64,000 nt of DNA from Lepas anatifera (Eukaryota > Arthropoda > Thecostraca > Lepadidae): contig JAOTON010001673.1 in assembly GCA_034440635.1 (NCBI GenBank), forward strand, positions 373,001 to 437,000, in the 5' to 3' direction. The notes beneath the pieces were generated by a model. The model was not told the origin of the DNA. It searched no databases and saw nothing but the letters and a program-made list of their open reading frames with translations. The position numbers and the translations under genes were made by a program. This document shows, one piece after another, positions 34,946 through 45,735 of this stretch (positions are counted from its first letter, which is position 1; each line of letters begins with the position of its first letter).

Positions 34946-35333
34946 CTGGAACACAGTTTCGATGTGACGTACGAGGGTTCATCACGACTCAGCCCACAGC
35001 CTAATATTCGGCTCAAACAGGTGATTTCCTCAAGTAGTTAACGAGTTGTGAAGCTACATTGTGTGCCTCTGATTTATTCTTAACCTGAGCATTCTCATAG
35101 TTAGCAAAATGCCAGGCTCGTTAAAGGGAGACGTTGGCCAACACAGAGCGCACTATCATCACCAGCTTATTCGGTGGTTGAGAGTCTGCCGGCGGCCAAG
35201 ATCGTATAATGCGCATCCTGCTAAATAAAAACGCCATCCCTGACGTCACATCGGAGTTACAAAGCATCAGCATAGTTGCCGGTTCTCTCCCCACATCAGG
35301 CCTCCTAATAGTGCTATAAGTCACCTCACCCAC

Positions 35334-35443
35334 CTGAAGCGGTACTTCCTGGCCAGGCTGTGCAGCATCTCGAAGCAGTAGCCGGAGGCGGCGAGGATGC
35401 GCTGGCCGTCGGCTGACATGGTCAGGATGGCAAACGGCGGTCG
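35334..35443 (-). CDS. ionotropic receptor exon: start of S1 ligand-binding lobe
   Basis: This 110-nt exon encodes RPPFAILTMSADGQRILAAS then GYCFEMLHSLARKYRF plus two bases. It contains the P-P-F near the start of S1 and the G-Y-C-x-[ED]-[ML]-L motif found across IRs and iGluRs. The acceptor is GACCGCCAG and the donor GTGGGT follows CAG. It starts in phase 0 after exon 48206-48342 (VVTIQ to RPPFAI, the standard start of the domain). It is separated from the next exon by a compact 388-bp intron, unlike the other introns of 5-13 kb. The reading frame is intact. Confidence 0.88.
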
Positions 35444-35737
35444 CTGGCGGTCAGCACCGGGAGACCATTACACACTGGGGCCGGCTGTGGCTGTACTGTT
35501 TGAAATCGGAATCTCATAAGGCACATTGTGAAGAAATGTGTAGCCTGCTACGAGCACTATGAATCTGTCATTCAGTTTAGCATCCGATTTTCTAACTCGC
35601 CAGGTGTCCGTTTAAAGTTTGCACGGTTGACATCCCGTCTTTTACACTTTTATGGGTTTGGCCAGATTAAACTCATCCTGGTCATTGTACGAACTAAAAA
35701 TGACGAGCTGACATGAGCATGAGGACATGTTGTGCTG

Positions 35738-35804
<67 letters not shown>

Positions 35805-36285
35805 AAATAAATAAACAAAGCATTTACATCAAGCATAAGCATAGAAATAAACATCAGCATATGCGTATAAATGCCTATTTTTGCTAGAGAAGGATAGTTA
35901 ACTGAATATTCATAGTAACCTGGCTTCTTAATTCAACCGAACGTGTTGCAAATAAACAGGATTTGTTACAAACGACCAGCGGATTTTGTTTTTGTGGCTC
36001 TGAACAAGAGATATGTATATTTGTGGGATCAAAGCAGTCTTTTTGGCCATTTTGGGAAAGTTCAGAATTTCAAATCCAATCTGCGACCCCTAGAATTTTT
36101 TTGTTATTATAATTTTGGTACCATTGGATTCAGGAGGTGTCAAACAATGGGAGAAACCACCGTCACCCAACAATTTGCATGGTCGGTCCAAAATGTGGCA
36201 CCCTAATGCATATCGATCGACTGGTAATGACGATTGAAACGCATCGGTATCAGACTGGAACTCAGTCGCCATTTCCTGCAATATT
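35444..36285. other. receptor intron with (AT)n tract
   Basis: Part of the 12.8-kb intron. The only recognised feature is the dinucleotide tract listed separately; a weak resemblance to the core-repeat phrase TTTTTGGCCNATT occurs near 36,040. Confidence 0.35.
35740..35801. repeat. (AT)n microsatellite, ~31 units
   Basis: Uninterrupted TATATA run of about 62 bp. Confidence 0.95.
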
Positions 36286-36289
36286 ATTG

Positions 36290-36760
36290 TAGACTCAAAA
36301 CCCGCACAAACATTTCCAAATGACCTCTCAAAGGTCTCAGGTCAAAACATGCAAAACGAACCTTGCGAGTGGCCTAAGATAATACGATCCCAGAATAAGA
36401 AGTATTCTTAGTCGTATCTAGAGAAATAGAGAAATTTTTCCACCAATTTGTGCTTTTCCCATGCATGTGCGATGGAGAAGTCATGACTCGCACCTCGTAC
36501 CTGGGACCATGACTCTTGCAACGAAATGAAAAATACTGGAATACATTTTGTAGTCCCCGGTGGGCTCGTTTTGCGATAAGTTTCAGATCGATAGATTAAT
36601 CCTGTGCTGACTAATGCAAGGTCAGTTCACTCTACCTGGCCTAATAACCTGAGCCGAAATGACCCAAGCTTAAAATTTTCAAAGAGGCTGCATAATTTAT
36701 CAAGCATAAGCTACGGCAAGTATGGCAGCGTTCACGCCGCCATTTTTCCGTACCGCCGGA
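36290..36760 (-). mobile_element. AGGTCA-rich element fragment, reverse orientation
   Basis: Matches the reverse complement of the left half of the element family at 54655-55545. Shared phrases are AATGACCTCTCAAAGGTC, CATGCATGTGCGATGGAGAAG-like wording and, near its right end, AAAATTTTCAAAGAGG with GCCGCCATTTTT. It is non-coding. Confidence 0.55.
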
Positions 36761-36984
36761 AAATCCGAGGGGAATTCTCAATGCTCAATTAAATGTTCTG
36801 ACCTATAGTCGCGATCAATTAGCTGGCCAATATTCAAGTCCGCCAGAATGTTCCATTCGTACAACTTCTTGGAGGGCCCCCGTCTATGTCAGCAGCAGCG
36901 AAACGTCTGGATTTAAGGGGGAAATATGGACTTTGCAATAATCAATTTCCAGTAAACGCAATATGGAAAGTTAACTTTCTCATT

Positions 36985-37215
36985 TAACCCTCACTGCGGT
37001 GGGGGGTTGTTTGAACACCCCCTCGGGTTTTTGCGGCGGCCCGAAAAAACAGCAGGGCGAAGCGGCGCTGTGTTTGGCACACCTTATCCTTGATCAGTTC
37101 CGCAACTTTCCCCAATATTTTAAGGTTGAGTCATCTCAGGTAAGCTCACCAGTGCAGGTCAAGTGACATCACTTCCAAAAATGTTAAAGGCAGCATAAAT
37201 AAGACATCGATGGGC
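36985..37215 (+). mobile_element. AGGTCA-rich element fragment, forward orientation
   Basis: Begins with the terminal-like GGTGGGGGGTTGTTTGAACA and CCCCCTCGGGTTTTTGCGG, as at 54,654. It continues through TTTTAAGGTTGAGTCATCTC and stops about 230 bp in. With 36290-36760 it forms a head-to-head remnant of the fold-back arrangement seen intact at 54654-56661. Confidence 0.6.
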
Positions 37216-37379
37216 CCATCGAATTCGAACCTATTCCATGTAATGGGAGCCACCGAATAATTGAAAATATATGGGGGAGTATGGGCGGGTTGCTTTGGCC
37301 TCCTCTCCTTCGTTGCAAAGGGGGGTGGGAACTCATGCCAATTGAGCCAATGGAGCCGGAGCCGGTCGGAACCGACCAT

Positions 37380-37480
37380 TCTGCCCGGAGCCGGAGCCGG
37401 AGCCGGAGCCGCCGAAACACTTTTGATCGGAGCCGGAGCCGGAGCCGGAGCCGTCAGAAAGGTTCCGGCTCCGGCTCCCA
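37380..37480. repeat. (GGAGCC)n hexamer tract
   Basis: Runs of GGAGCC units are separated by GCCGAAACACTTTTGATC. The same arrangement occurs at 58,983-59,113, where the repeat number differs. Confidence 0.85.
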
Positions 37481-37986
37481 AAGAGCTCTAAAATTACCAA
37501 AAACCAAACGTCAAATGGTCACATTTTACCTCGTGAGATGTCGCATGGAAACACCTTTATTCACCTGAAATATTACATTTTCTCAATATGTTATGTATAT
37601 CGAGATTAATGAAATATTGCAACTAGGGTGTTCCGTAGACGGTCTCACTCTCGGGCAGGTGATGCGCCCCGGAAATTTAGCATGGGCAGAAATTGGCAAC
37701 AAATGAAAGCATTGGCGGACACTGGCAGATCCATGGGGGGGGTAAAAAGGCATTTGCCCCCCAAAATGCCCAATTTTCGGCGATTTTCTTAAAAACCATA
37801 TGTTTTTCACGATTTACCCCATACCGTCGGCCTGCATCCGCCCCTGTTGACGGACGCAGGGGGATGCCATTCCGGTCATGCCCCTCCAAGGCCCTGGAAG
37901 GGGGCAGACTATCTTTTGGCCCACCAAAGACCGAAGAAATTGTTTGAAAAAGGTGTTTACACTAGGTCTGTCGAGCAATAAAATCT

Positions 37987-38349
37987 TTGCTCCCACCTCC
38001 CCCCCAGGAGAGGTATCATGTACTCGGAGAAGTAGTTTATACTAGGTCTGTCGAGAACCCAGGGCAAAAGGCGCAGAAAACAGCATCCCCGTCACTCGAT
38101 GCGGCACTAGCCGACTTCAAAAACCTGGGTCGCCTAAAGAGGGCGACCGTATGCGACATCTTAGATAGATATCCAGCCATCATCCAGCCGGCTAGCCTGG
38201 TAATGGCCGCGCTACCAGTTACTCAGGTGTCCGTGGAGAGGTTGTTCTCCGCGATGAAGCTACTGCTTACTGATCTCAGGTCCAGACTAAGAGCAGACAT
38301 ATTGGAGGCAATGTTGCTGCTCCGCTCCAACCGCGATTGGGTGGTGTAA
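37987..38349 (+). pseudogene. hAT transposase C-terminal dimerisation fragment, copy 1
   Basis: The 120-codon ORF holds a C-terminal domain containing ALPVTQVSVERLFSAMKLLL then TDLRSRLRADILEAMLLL. This matches the hAT-family C-terminal dimerisation domain (L-P-x-[ST]-x-x-x-E-R-x-F-S...R-x-x-L-x-x-x-x-x-x-x-L). The DDE catalytic core and zinc finger are absent, so it is about one-sixth of a normal transposase. The first ~35 codons read through non-coding repeat. An identical 120-codon ORF lies at 59617-59979. This is a fragment, not a functional transposase. Confidence 0.8.
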
Positions 38350-38468
38350 AGAGCGAACCAGCTGCTGGGCCCTGGGCAGTAGGCTGGTTGGTTCCGATTT
38401 TTCTCGAAAAGGAATTATGCCATCAGCCTATCTGATGTGTTTTTATGTTGAACACTGTTAGCTTAGGG

Positions 38469-39246
38469 TCGTTCAAAAAAACTTTTTTCTTTTCAGACTC
38501 GAAGCCACTTTTTCCCATTATATATTCAATTTTGATTTCAATGAGCCACATTCCAAGCGTCTACGACAGCGGGAAAGATCGCCTCAAAAATGTTAAAGAT
38601 TTCATGTTTCGGGCGGGATTGGCCGCCCGGCGTTGCAGTCTCCCCCTGTTAAATTGGGATATAAGGGGTGCATAACCTACCAGTAAAGACAGCGTGGCAT
38701 GTGCGTGCGTATAAGAGCGGTAGATGGGATTTAACATGCATGCATTTACTTTTCAGATGTATTTGTAGCGCAATACAAATACATGTTATTCCACAAAAGA
38801 CCTGAAATTAAATGATTCAGCACCTTTTACTCTAAATCCCACAGAACATGAATGCCTTCCGGAGGCGAACCTTTCTCTAGTAACTATCGCTGGAGAACGT
38901 CGTGAGGCAGGTGCTTCTTCCTATTCTCCTGCGAACTATTTAAGAGCTCTGGTACTGTTAAAAGAAGATCCTGTTTCATATTTTTACCCTTTAGGTGGCT
39001 CACGAAATCTTCCACCAGCTTCACACCACGTTCTGTGGGATCATTCACGACAGAAAGTTCTGGAATACCTTGAAACAGGGGAAGCTATACCAGCTTCTCA
39101 ACGGAGCCATTTCTGGTCAGAATATTTCAGATTCAGGCGCTCGAATACCAGCCAGCTGTCAGGAGTAACAAGCTGGCTGAGGCTTAGTACTGACCATTTA
39201 CAGAGCTCTTCATAGCCTCTATCGGACACTTAAGCCTGCCCTAGTC
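38469..39246. repeat. left arm of ~780-bp inverted repeat
   Basis: Reverse complement of 40086-40873. Shared landmarks are GTGCATAACCTACCAGTAAA (38,668), the GCGGTAGATGGGATTTAAC phrase and AATGCCTTCCGGAGGCGAAC (38,850). The arms differ by scattered substitutions and small indels. The spacer is about 840 bp. Confidence 0.85.
38890..39065 (-). pseudogene. C-terminal fragment of an unidentified transposon ORF
   Basis: On the minus strand this reads DPTERGVKLVEDFVSHLKGK followed by LLNSSQENRKKHLPHDVLQR-like sequence, as also encoded at 40240-40452 (plus strand, the inverted arm) and 60518-60709 (minus). I recognise the T/AERG-[VI]-x-L-[VI]-x-[DE]-F wording as typical of a repeat-associated protein family in invertebrates but cannot name it. 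It lies in collinear order downstream of the fragments at 41681-43606. Confidence 0.5.
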
Positions 39247-39542
39247 AAATGTGAATCGTTCGCTGTTTTGGCCAATTGTTGTGCGACTGGCTCCTTACCT
39301 CCACGATAATGGTTCTCACCAGCGCGACAGAATATAACTTTCTGTGCACAGATACCACAGCTGATGACAAATTGACTTCAGCACATTCAGGGCGATTTCT
39401 ATATTAACTTAATGAAAGCACTGCATTGCATTTTATGGATAGCTTTGAGGCTCATAGAAGGCTCTAAAGCTGACTATCCGCGACGGAGGAACCCAAATGC
39501 ATGGTTTAGAACCACTTAAGAAAGCCGCTAACTATTTCGGAG

Positions 39543-39690
39543 TCTGAGTGGATCAGTCGGTTAGCACTTGCGCTTGGCTTGGCCAATGACATTCATTATG
39601 TGCTGGGTGTCGTGGGTTCGAGCCCACCCAGAGGCAGAATCTGGTGCGCTGCTCTAGCCCGAGCTAATTCTTTCCCCCTCTCCTCTGATA
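39543..39690 (+). repeat. tRNA-derived SINE-like sequence
   Basis: Contains an RNA polymerase III A-box-like TGGATCAGTCGGTTAGCAC and, about 60 bp later, a B-box GGGTTCGAGCCCACCC, with extra sequence between them and an unrelated tail. It does not fold as a proper tRNA. It sits in the spacer of the inverted repeat. Confidence 0.6.
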
Positions 39691-40085
39691 CCATATCACC
39701 TGAGCAGTTGATGCGTTGTTAAACTCCAAAAATTATAATATTCTGTCTTTAAGTATCTTCTGGAATGATGAACGGAATCTGACACAGTAGTAGCACGCAC
39801 TTCATGCCATAAATGTCCTATATTCCATAATATGGCTCGCTGGTGAGCTCCGGGTCTTCTAAACAGACAGTTGTTGGAGACAACCTCTCCTGACAGCCAC
39901 ACGTAAACCAGCTTGCGCAATTCGAGATAATACTCCGGTATTGTGTAGAGGCGCTGAAATCAATGTGCAAACGCAACTGTTATTTGTGACCAGAAAGTTA
40001 TAATCTGCTCAGCAAATAAGAATCACAATGCTGAAGGTAAAAAGGCAGTGATGCAGTACCTGGCCTAAACAGCAAAACCATCCAC

Positions 40086-40873
40086 CTTTCAGTTAGGTAG
40101 GCTAAAGTTTCCGACAGAGGCTATGAAGAGCTCGGCTCGATACCAAGCCTCTCCCAATTTCTCATTCCTGAAAGCTGGATGGTATTCGAGCGCCTGAATC
40201 TGAAAGATTCTGACATGAAATGGCTCCGTTGAGAAGCTGGTGACTGGTATAGCTTCCCCTGTTTCAAGGTATTCCAGAACTTCTGTCGTGAATGGTCCCA
40301 CAGAACGTGGTGTGAAGCTGGTGGAAGATTTCGTGAGCCACCTAAAGGGTAAAAAGATGAAACAGGATTTTCTTTTATTATTACCAGAGCTCTTAAATAG
40401 TTCGCAGGAGAATAGGGAGAAGCATCTGCCTCACGACGTTCTCCAGCGATAGTTACTAGAGAAAGGTTCGCCTCCGGAAGGTATTCCTGTTCTGTCGGGA
40501 TTTAGAGTACTAGGGTGCTGAATCATTTAATTTCAGGTCTTTTGTGGAATAACATGTATTTGTATTGCGCTGCAAATACATCTGACAAGTAGATGCCTGC
40601 ATGTTAAATCCCATCTACCGCTCTTATACGCACGCACATGCCAGGCTGTCTTTACTGGTAGGTTATGCACCCCTTTCATCCCAATTTAACAAGGGGAGAC
40701 TGCAACGCCGGGTGGCCAATTGCGCCCGAAACATGAAATCTTTAACCGTTTTGAGGCGATCTTTCCCGCTGTCGTAGACGCTTGGAATGTGGCTCATTGA
40801 AATCAGAATTGAATATATAATGGGAAAAAGTGTGTTCGAGTCTGGAAAGTAAAAAAAATATTTTTTGAACGAA
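40086..40873. repeat. right arm of ~780-bp inverted repeat
   Basis: See the left arm at 38469-39246. This arm carries a plus-strand ORF (40240-40452) that mirrors the minus-strand fragment of the left arm. Confidence 0.85.
40240..40452 (+). pseudogene. inverted-arm copy of the unidentified transposon fragment
   Basis: The 70-codon ORF contains TERGVKLVEDFVSHLKGKKM then DVLQR at its end. It is the mirror of 38890-39065; its plus-strand orientation is a consequence of the inverted duplication. Confidence 0.5.
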
Positions 40874-41189
40874 CCTGCTGTTAGCTCATCGAAGTTTTTC
40901 TTTGCGGGCTGTACAAGGTTTACTTGATCGTTGTATCTTTAATTTTTATGTGGGTTTGCGGGCATGTCTGACCCATATTTCTGTTTGCCATAACAGTGCA
41001 GTGCAGTTTGCCATATGACGGCACTGCAGTGTAGGTTGGTCCAGTTTTGAGGTTCACTGGCCTTTGGCATCTGGTCAAGAGCGTTCGTTCATCCAGTCGC
41101 CATTTTTCACTCGTAGAAATACAAAGTCACTTTGTACCTGATGGACTTTCACGCCCTTGAGAACGTTTCGATCACATTTTGGATATAGG

Positions 41190-41195
41190 TACATT

Positions 41196-41229
<34 letters not shown>

Positions 41230-41297
41230 ATTTTTTTCTCCGGAGCCGGAGCCGGAGCCGGAGCCGTCTGAAATTTCCACGGCTCCGCATCCCTGCT
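41190..41297. repeat. (GGAGCC)n tract at hAT-type right terminus
   Basis: About ten GGAGCC units in two runs, ending in ACGGCTCCGCATCCCTG. Confidence 0.8.
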
Positions 41298-41475
41298 TTC
41301 TACGGCCTGAGTGTGCACGGGGTAAGTACGTGCTGCCTCTCCGAAGATGTCCAGTTCGGTATGCTGAGTTTCATTTTAAGTGGGAGGTCCGTTAAAAGCT
41401 CGTTTGATCAGGATAAATTCTGTAGACTATAGGCCTCGACGTAAATTTTTGGCACCTGGTGACACTGCACCTCAT

Positions 41476-41741
41476 CCGGCTCAGCTGATCTACACTTGTT
41501 AATTACCTGTACTGTTTGTGGCGTATGTCCGTGCCACACAGCATGGCGATCAGAACATCTTCTGCCGGCTCAGCTGATCTACACTTGTTAATTACCTGTG
41601 CTGTTTTTGGCGTATGTCCGTGCCACACAGCATGGCGATCAGAATATCTTCTGCCGGCTCAGCTGATCTACACTTGTTAATTACCTGTGCTGTTTTTGGC
41701 GTATGTCCGTGCCACACAGCATGGCGATCAGAATATCTTCT
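41476..41741. repeat. 89-bp tandem repeat, 3 copies
   Basis: Units beginning CCGGCTCAGCTGATCTACAC start at 41476, 41565 and 41654, exactly 89 bp apart, and are almost identical. The third copy runs into the coding-like sequence of the minus-strand transposon fragment, so the unit is part of its 3' end. Confidence 0.9.
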
Positions 41742-41989
41742 GGGCGATCCCAGTACCCATTTCGCTGGATGGCATGCCTAACAACCATCTGGCAGGAGGG
41801 GAGTAGCTCTTTCCGTAGTTCTACGCTGCAGAACAAGTTTTCTGATTCACCCTTGCAGTGTGGATTGCACTTAAGGTGAAACCAAACTGGAGCGTAACAT
41901 CGAACGATGGTTTTGGTCAGTATCTTTAGGTTACTCGTCGGCAGTGTGCTCGAGACACATAAACGTAAAATTACCATCGCCAACGTCAC
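41681..41989 (-). pseudogene. fragment of unidentified transposon ORF (part 3)
   Basis: The minus-strand ORF reads LKILTKTIVRCYAPVWFHLK, later ELLPSCQMVVRHAIQRNGYW and DRPEDILIAMLCGTDI. The wording [YF]-[WF]-x-[HR]-P-E-[ND]-[IL]-L-x-A-M-L resembles a conserved segment of a repeat-associated protein family in invertebrates whose name I do not know. It lies in order with the fragments at 42370-43606 upstream and 38890-39065 downstream on the same strand, so it is one decayed gene. Confidence 0.5.
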
Positions 41990-42369
41990 CTTTGGTTGCC
42001 CTCGTCACCCCTCTGGTCTGGTTGAGAGGGTTAATTCTTCTGGGGGCGGATCTGCGTCGATTCTCACCCCGAGCGATCGTGCCCGCAGACAGCTTGTTCA
42101 GAAACTATTGGACTGTACTGAGGGCATCAATTGTCTCCCTAGCTATACTTCGCAGGTTATCTGGTACAGGCTTAAACGAGACCAATGGTCTTTTCTCTAG
42201 TCGCCGGACAGCTTCTTCCCGATTGGACCACTCATTGACCTTGATCTAGCACTAAAACCATCGAGCTTAATGAATATTTCCTGCAAACTCAACTAATATG
42301 GGTGAAGTTTGCATATAAACCAATGGTTTGAATTGCCTACCATCAAAAAGCTCAAATAATTAAAATATG

Positions 42370-43606
42370 CCAACTGTCTTCCCTGCCTTGTTTGTGGTTC
42401 CATCTGCCCTCAACGCAACTATTTCTCCATCAAATTCTCGACAAAAGCGTGCAGCTTCTTAGCAATAGCATGTGCCTTCCTTGAATCGGGGGTAAAATGC
42501 GTTCAATGTTCGCCATCAGGTTCAGCGACAACACCGATGTGCTCTCATTTCGTGCTACTCTTCGTGTTGAAGTGCTTGACTCATTAAGCTGACTGCCTAT
42601 GATAGCGTAAGAACTGCTTTTCAGCCATCGAAATACACACTTGACAAGAGAGATCCAAATACATCTTCTTTCCTTTGTACGCCTTGGTCAATGCGAGCAA
42701 GCGGCCTATCCTTTTGAACTTTCTTCAGATCTACTATGAATCTGCATTATTTCTGGAAATGTTTCCTATATCGACTTGGAACCATCAGCAATTGCAGCAG
42801 CAGCATGATTTGAAACGCCGCATCTGTCAGCCGCTAACGTTTCCTTAAAAAATCTACCAACTCAATGCATTGAAAATTAGGTTTCGAATAAGATTTAACA
42901 GAAGCTCATTACGTTGGCGGAACGATTGCTGACCTAAAATAGCATTCCATACATGCAAGGTAGCTCGAGACGGTTGATAATCTGCTCCTTCTGGAGACCC
43001 TCTTTTCGTCCACTGCATCCTTTCCGTGCTCTCGGGACGGATACGCCTGGGACAACTTTCTTCGTGGCTGATTGAGCCGATTGCGGTTTTTCTTACAAAT
43101 GTGTTGCCTTGAAGGAAGGTAACTTCTTCTCCGGCACTTTATGGGCTCTGCTATGCGGGCAGTTCAAAGGATAAGAGAATTTACAAGCTGAAACGTTGAA
43201 TAGTTTTGAGAACCATGCCTGTTCCCTCTTCTTTAGGGTATCATCCTGCTGGTGCTTACGAGCTTTCAGAAGTTTTTTGAAGCGTCTATGCAGATGTCAC
43301 ACAGTTGTTTGATGCTAACTTCAATAACTGTTGAAATGTTTTCCTGACACCAAGGGCTTGAACCTCGATCGTATACCAGTTTTATTAGCCTTTACCACAA
43401 AGGTCGGCCGCCTGGTCAAATGGCCTATCTCGCATTGTATTTTCTTTAAAGCAGTTAATAAGCTCCCTCCTCGTCGGTAATGCGTTTGTATGAATATCAG
43501 TTACATCGGTATAAATCCAACCATCGGAAAGACAGATCCATTTCGGGAGATAAAAGTTGGCAAATCCCCGCCTGTTCTCCGCCAATAGGCACAAACCCTG
43601 CATCAC
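42370..43606 (-). pseudogene. fragments of unidentified transposon ORF (parts 1-2)
   Basis: Reading the minus strand, 43385-43606 gives DIHTNALPTRRELINCFKEN. About 43,130-43,280 gives KLLKARKHQQDDTLKKREQAW then FNVSACKFSYPLNCPH, and about 42,380-42,450 gives FDGEIVALRADGTTNKAG. These are in different frames with stops between them. Basic, cysteine-containing and F-D-G-x-x-x-x-A-L-x-x-D-G-T-T wording suggests a transposon-encoded protein. It is clearly inactive. Confidence 0.45.
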
Positions 43607-43609
43607 AGC

Positions 43610-44390
43610 CAGTGATGGCCTAAGCTACGGTACGTTACTGAATCACGCTACGTTACCATTCGATTTGGGCCAAAATACGCTACGGAATTACGCTACGTTA
43701 TATTTCATTGACTACGGAATTACGGCATTTTAGCTACGGCTACGGTAGAAATATATTGTACAACGATATTAAAGGGAATGTGGCACCTCGGTCGAAGCCT
43801 GGAATTTCGTGTAATTAGGCGTAATTTTAGCCGAAAATAATGAAACCACTCATGATTTCTCCTAAAAATGTACAATAATCTCAATATTTTGATTTTTAAA
43901 ATACTCCTCTAGGGAAAGAAATCAATATCTGCCTGTGGATGATGTCATGATCTGGCAACCACTACCATACTCGAAAAGCTTCAAGGGCTTCGATTGGCTG
44001 ATGCTCATCGTGACGTCAGCATATGTCGTCACACCAACAGCCATGACAACTGTGGCCTGCTGCGAGGGGTACACGAGGGGTACATTGCAGGTAGGTTTTA
44101 GCTTTTTTATACGGAAATCTCGAATTCCAAGACAAATAACACTTTCCGATTCGGGCTCCCCCAATGATTTTCTTAAATCCACGCCACTGCTACCCACCAA
44201 AGATTCCGGACCTTAATCGACAACAATTTGATGCATTTCTCGTGGAATTGTTTGAAATTTGTAATATTAATGAAATGGTTTGTTCGTTAATTTTTCAAAT
44301 ATTATCACTTCTATTTCAAATTCCGAATTAAAGCAAATCGTTACCAATAATCCTTAGTACCACGATCGAGATCACGATAAGTTCTACACG
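43610..44390. repeat. intron sequence with TACGG/ATTACG-rich patch
   Basis: Between about 43,625 and 43,750 the words CTACGG, TACGCTACG and AATTACGG recur, an irregular low-complexity patch. No exon was recognised in the rest. Confidence 0.4.
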
Positions 44391-44392
44391 TA

Positions 44393-44815
44393 GGGGAGAG
44401 GGGGAGATCTGAGACGGGGGAGAAGTAGGAGAGAGCCGTTTTCTCCGTCAGCTGCCGGTTTTCTCGATTATTTTTTGCTGGCCCCACTACTGTCGCACTG
44501 CTCGCACATCACCATGGTGATACTTCCCCTTTTCGTCTGGCGGTAGTCACAATACGCGAGTGTCAGCAAAAACTTGTTTTTCTGAGGGTATGTTAAGTTG
44601 TTTTGCGTGATTTTTAGAACTGTGATGTGGCTGTTGTCGCACTTTTATATTTCTGTATACTATGCAGACGTAATGCCGCGAAATATATAATAACATTGGG
44701 ATTGATAGAATTCAGGCGCAGGAAGGCTTTGTTAAAAACGGCGACCTGGGGAGAAGTGGGACTCAGTGTCCCAGTTCTCCCCGCAATGTCCCACTTCCCC
44801 CAAATTTAGATTATA
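44393..44815. mobile_element. possible MITE related to the 31344 element
   Basis: Begins GTAGGGGAGAGGGGGAGATC and ends with TCCCACTTCCCCCAAAT. The ends are loosely inverted, and the interior has GGGAGAAGTGGGACTCAGTG with the near-complement GTCCCAGTTCTCCCC. The terminal word resembles the GTAGGGGAGA end of 31344-32312. Target duplications were not resolved. Confidence 0.4.
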
Positions 44816-45500
44816 TGTAATGCGATTGATTAGTATCTGGAAGAAGGTTATTATGTAGTCATGTGAGTCATTGTGAGTCATTGTGAGTCTTAGATATGGT
44901 TAGTAGTTAAGTAGTCCTAAGTTAGGGTTAGTTGGTTAGATTAGACCGTATGAAATCACAGTTCAAAACAACGGTCATGTTTCCGAAATCCAGTCCATCA
45001 TACGTGACCACCGAGTGTGACTACAGGCTGTGGAAGATGTCTGGTTGACTAAGCTGTAATATTACTTTAAATACAGTCACCGAAAATAATATTTCCCTCA
45101 AACTTCTTCAAGCAAAAAAAGGTAGTGGCGGACAAAGTTTGGACCTAGACAGCCCTGTATTCCGTTCACATTTTTTTGCATTTTGAATTCGACGTCCTCT
45201 AGATGGTACTCCTACACGCATATACCTATCCCTTCCCATTATCCAGGGAACAAATCCGTAGTTCAGGCATTGTACGACATGATATGAATAAAAATGCCGG
45301 GTAAGTGCGTCATTCCTAACCCTGGACACAGCTGTCATCTTTGTTTAATCCCCCCCCCGAAGCGGACTGACTGAGCAACCCGCTAATTCCTGATACTCAA
45401 AGCGACGGACTGGCGGTGAGATCGCACGGGCACTCATACATCCGTTAAAGTCTAAAGTCTGATACCCGAAAAATATATGATTCTAACGTTAAAAATAAAA
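44816..45500. other. receptor intron sequence, nothing recognised
   Basis: Holds a short tandem GTGAGTCATT (near 44,860-44,890). A 21-codon plus-strand reading MPGKCVIPN near 45,296 is mentioned under rejected items. Confidence 0.35.
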
Positions 45501-45650
45501 ATGATATATATATATATATAAATAAGATATATAATAAAAATATAAGATAATAAGATATATAATAAAAATATAAGATAATAAGATATATAATAAAAATATA
45601 AGATAATAAGATATATAATAAAAATATAAGATAATAAGATATAAAATATA

Positions 45651-45697
<47 letters not shown>

Positions 45698-45735
45698 TAA
45701 GATATATAATACAAATAATACGAAAAATATATGAT
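45500..45735. repeat. AT-rich ~28-bp tandem repeat and (AT)n
   Basis: Four copies of ATAAGATATATAATAAAAAT plus ATAAGATA, followed by a pure (TA)n run near 45,655-45,692. Long minus-strand I/Y-rich open frames here are composition artefacts. Confidence 0.92.

Larger units (their letters stand above)
37370..41297. mobile_element. composite hAT-type element with GGAGCC terminal tracts
   Basis: The right end reads ...ACGGCTCCGCATCCCTG (41297), the inverse of CAGGGATGCGGAGCCGGAG at 58977, where the second copy begins; CAGGG termini fit hAT. Both ends carry (GGAGCC)n tracts (37,390-37,460; 41,197-41,265). Inside are a hAT dimerisation-domain fragment, a 780-bp inverted repeat and a SINE. The exact left terminus here is lost (the tract starts after CCAATTGAGCCAATGGAGCC). 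I infer a non-autonomous or rearranged hAT. Confidence 0.6.

Noticed and set aside
34805..35041. Plus-strand ORF MCGVNSVRNLAVFSKL
   Set aside because: Antisense shadow of receptor exon 34855-34945 and its splice sites.
39543..39690. Possible tRNA gene
   Set aside because: A- and B-box-like words are present, but acceptor and anticodon stems do not pair and there is extra sequence between the boxes; a SINE is more likely.
45296..45365. Plus-strand MPGKCVIPN reading resembling the start of a THAP domain
   Set aside because: Only ~20 codons before a stop, and none of the later THAP residues (C-x2-4-C...H) were found in a plausible continuation.
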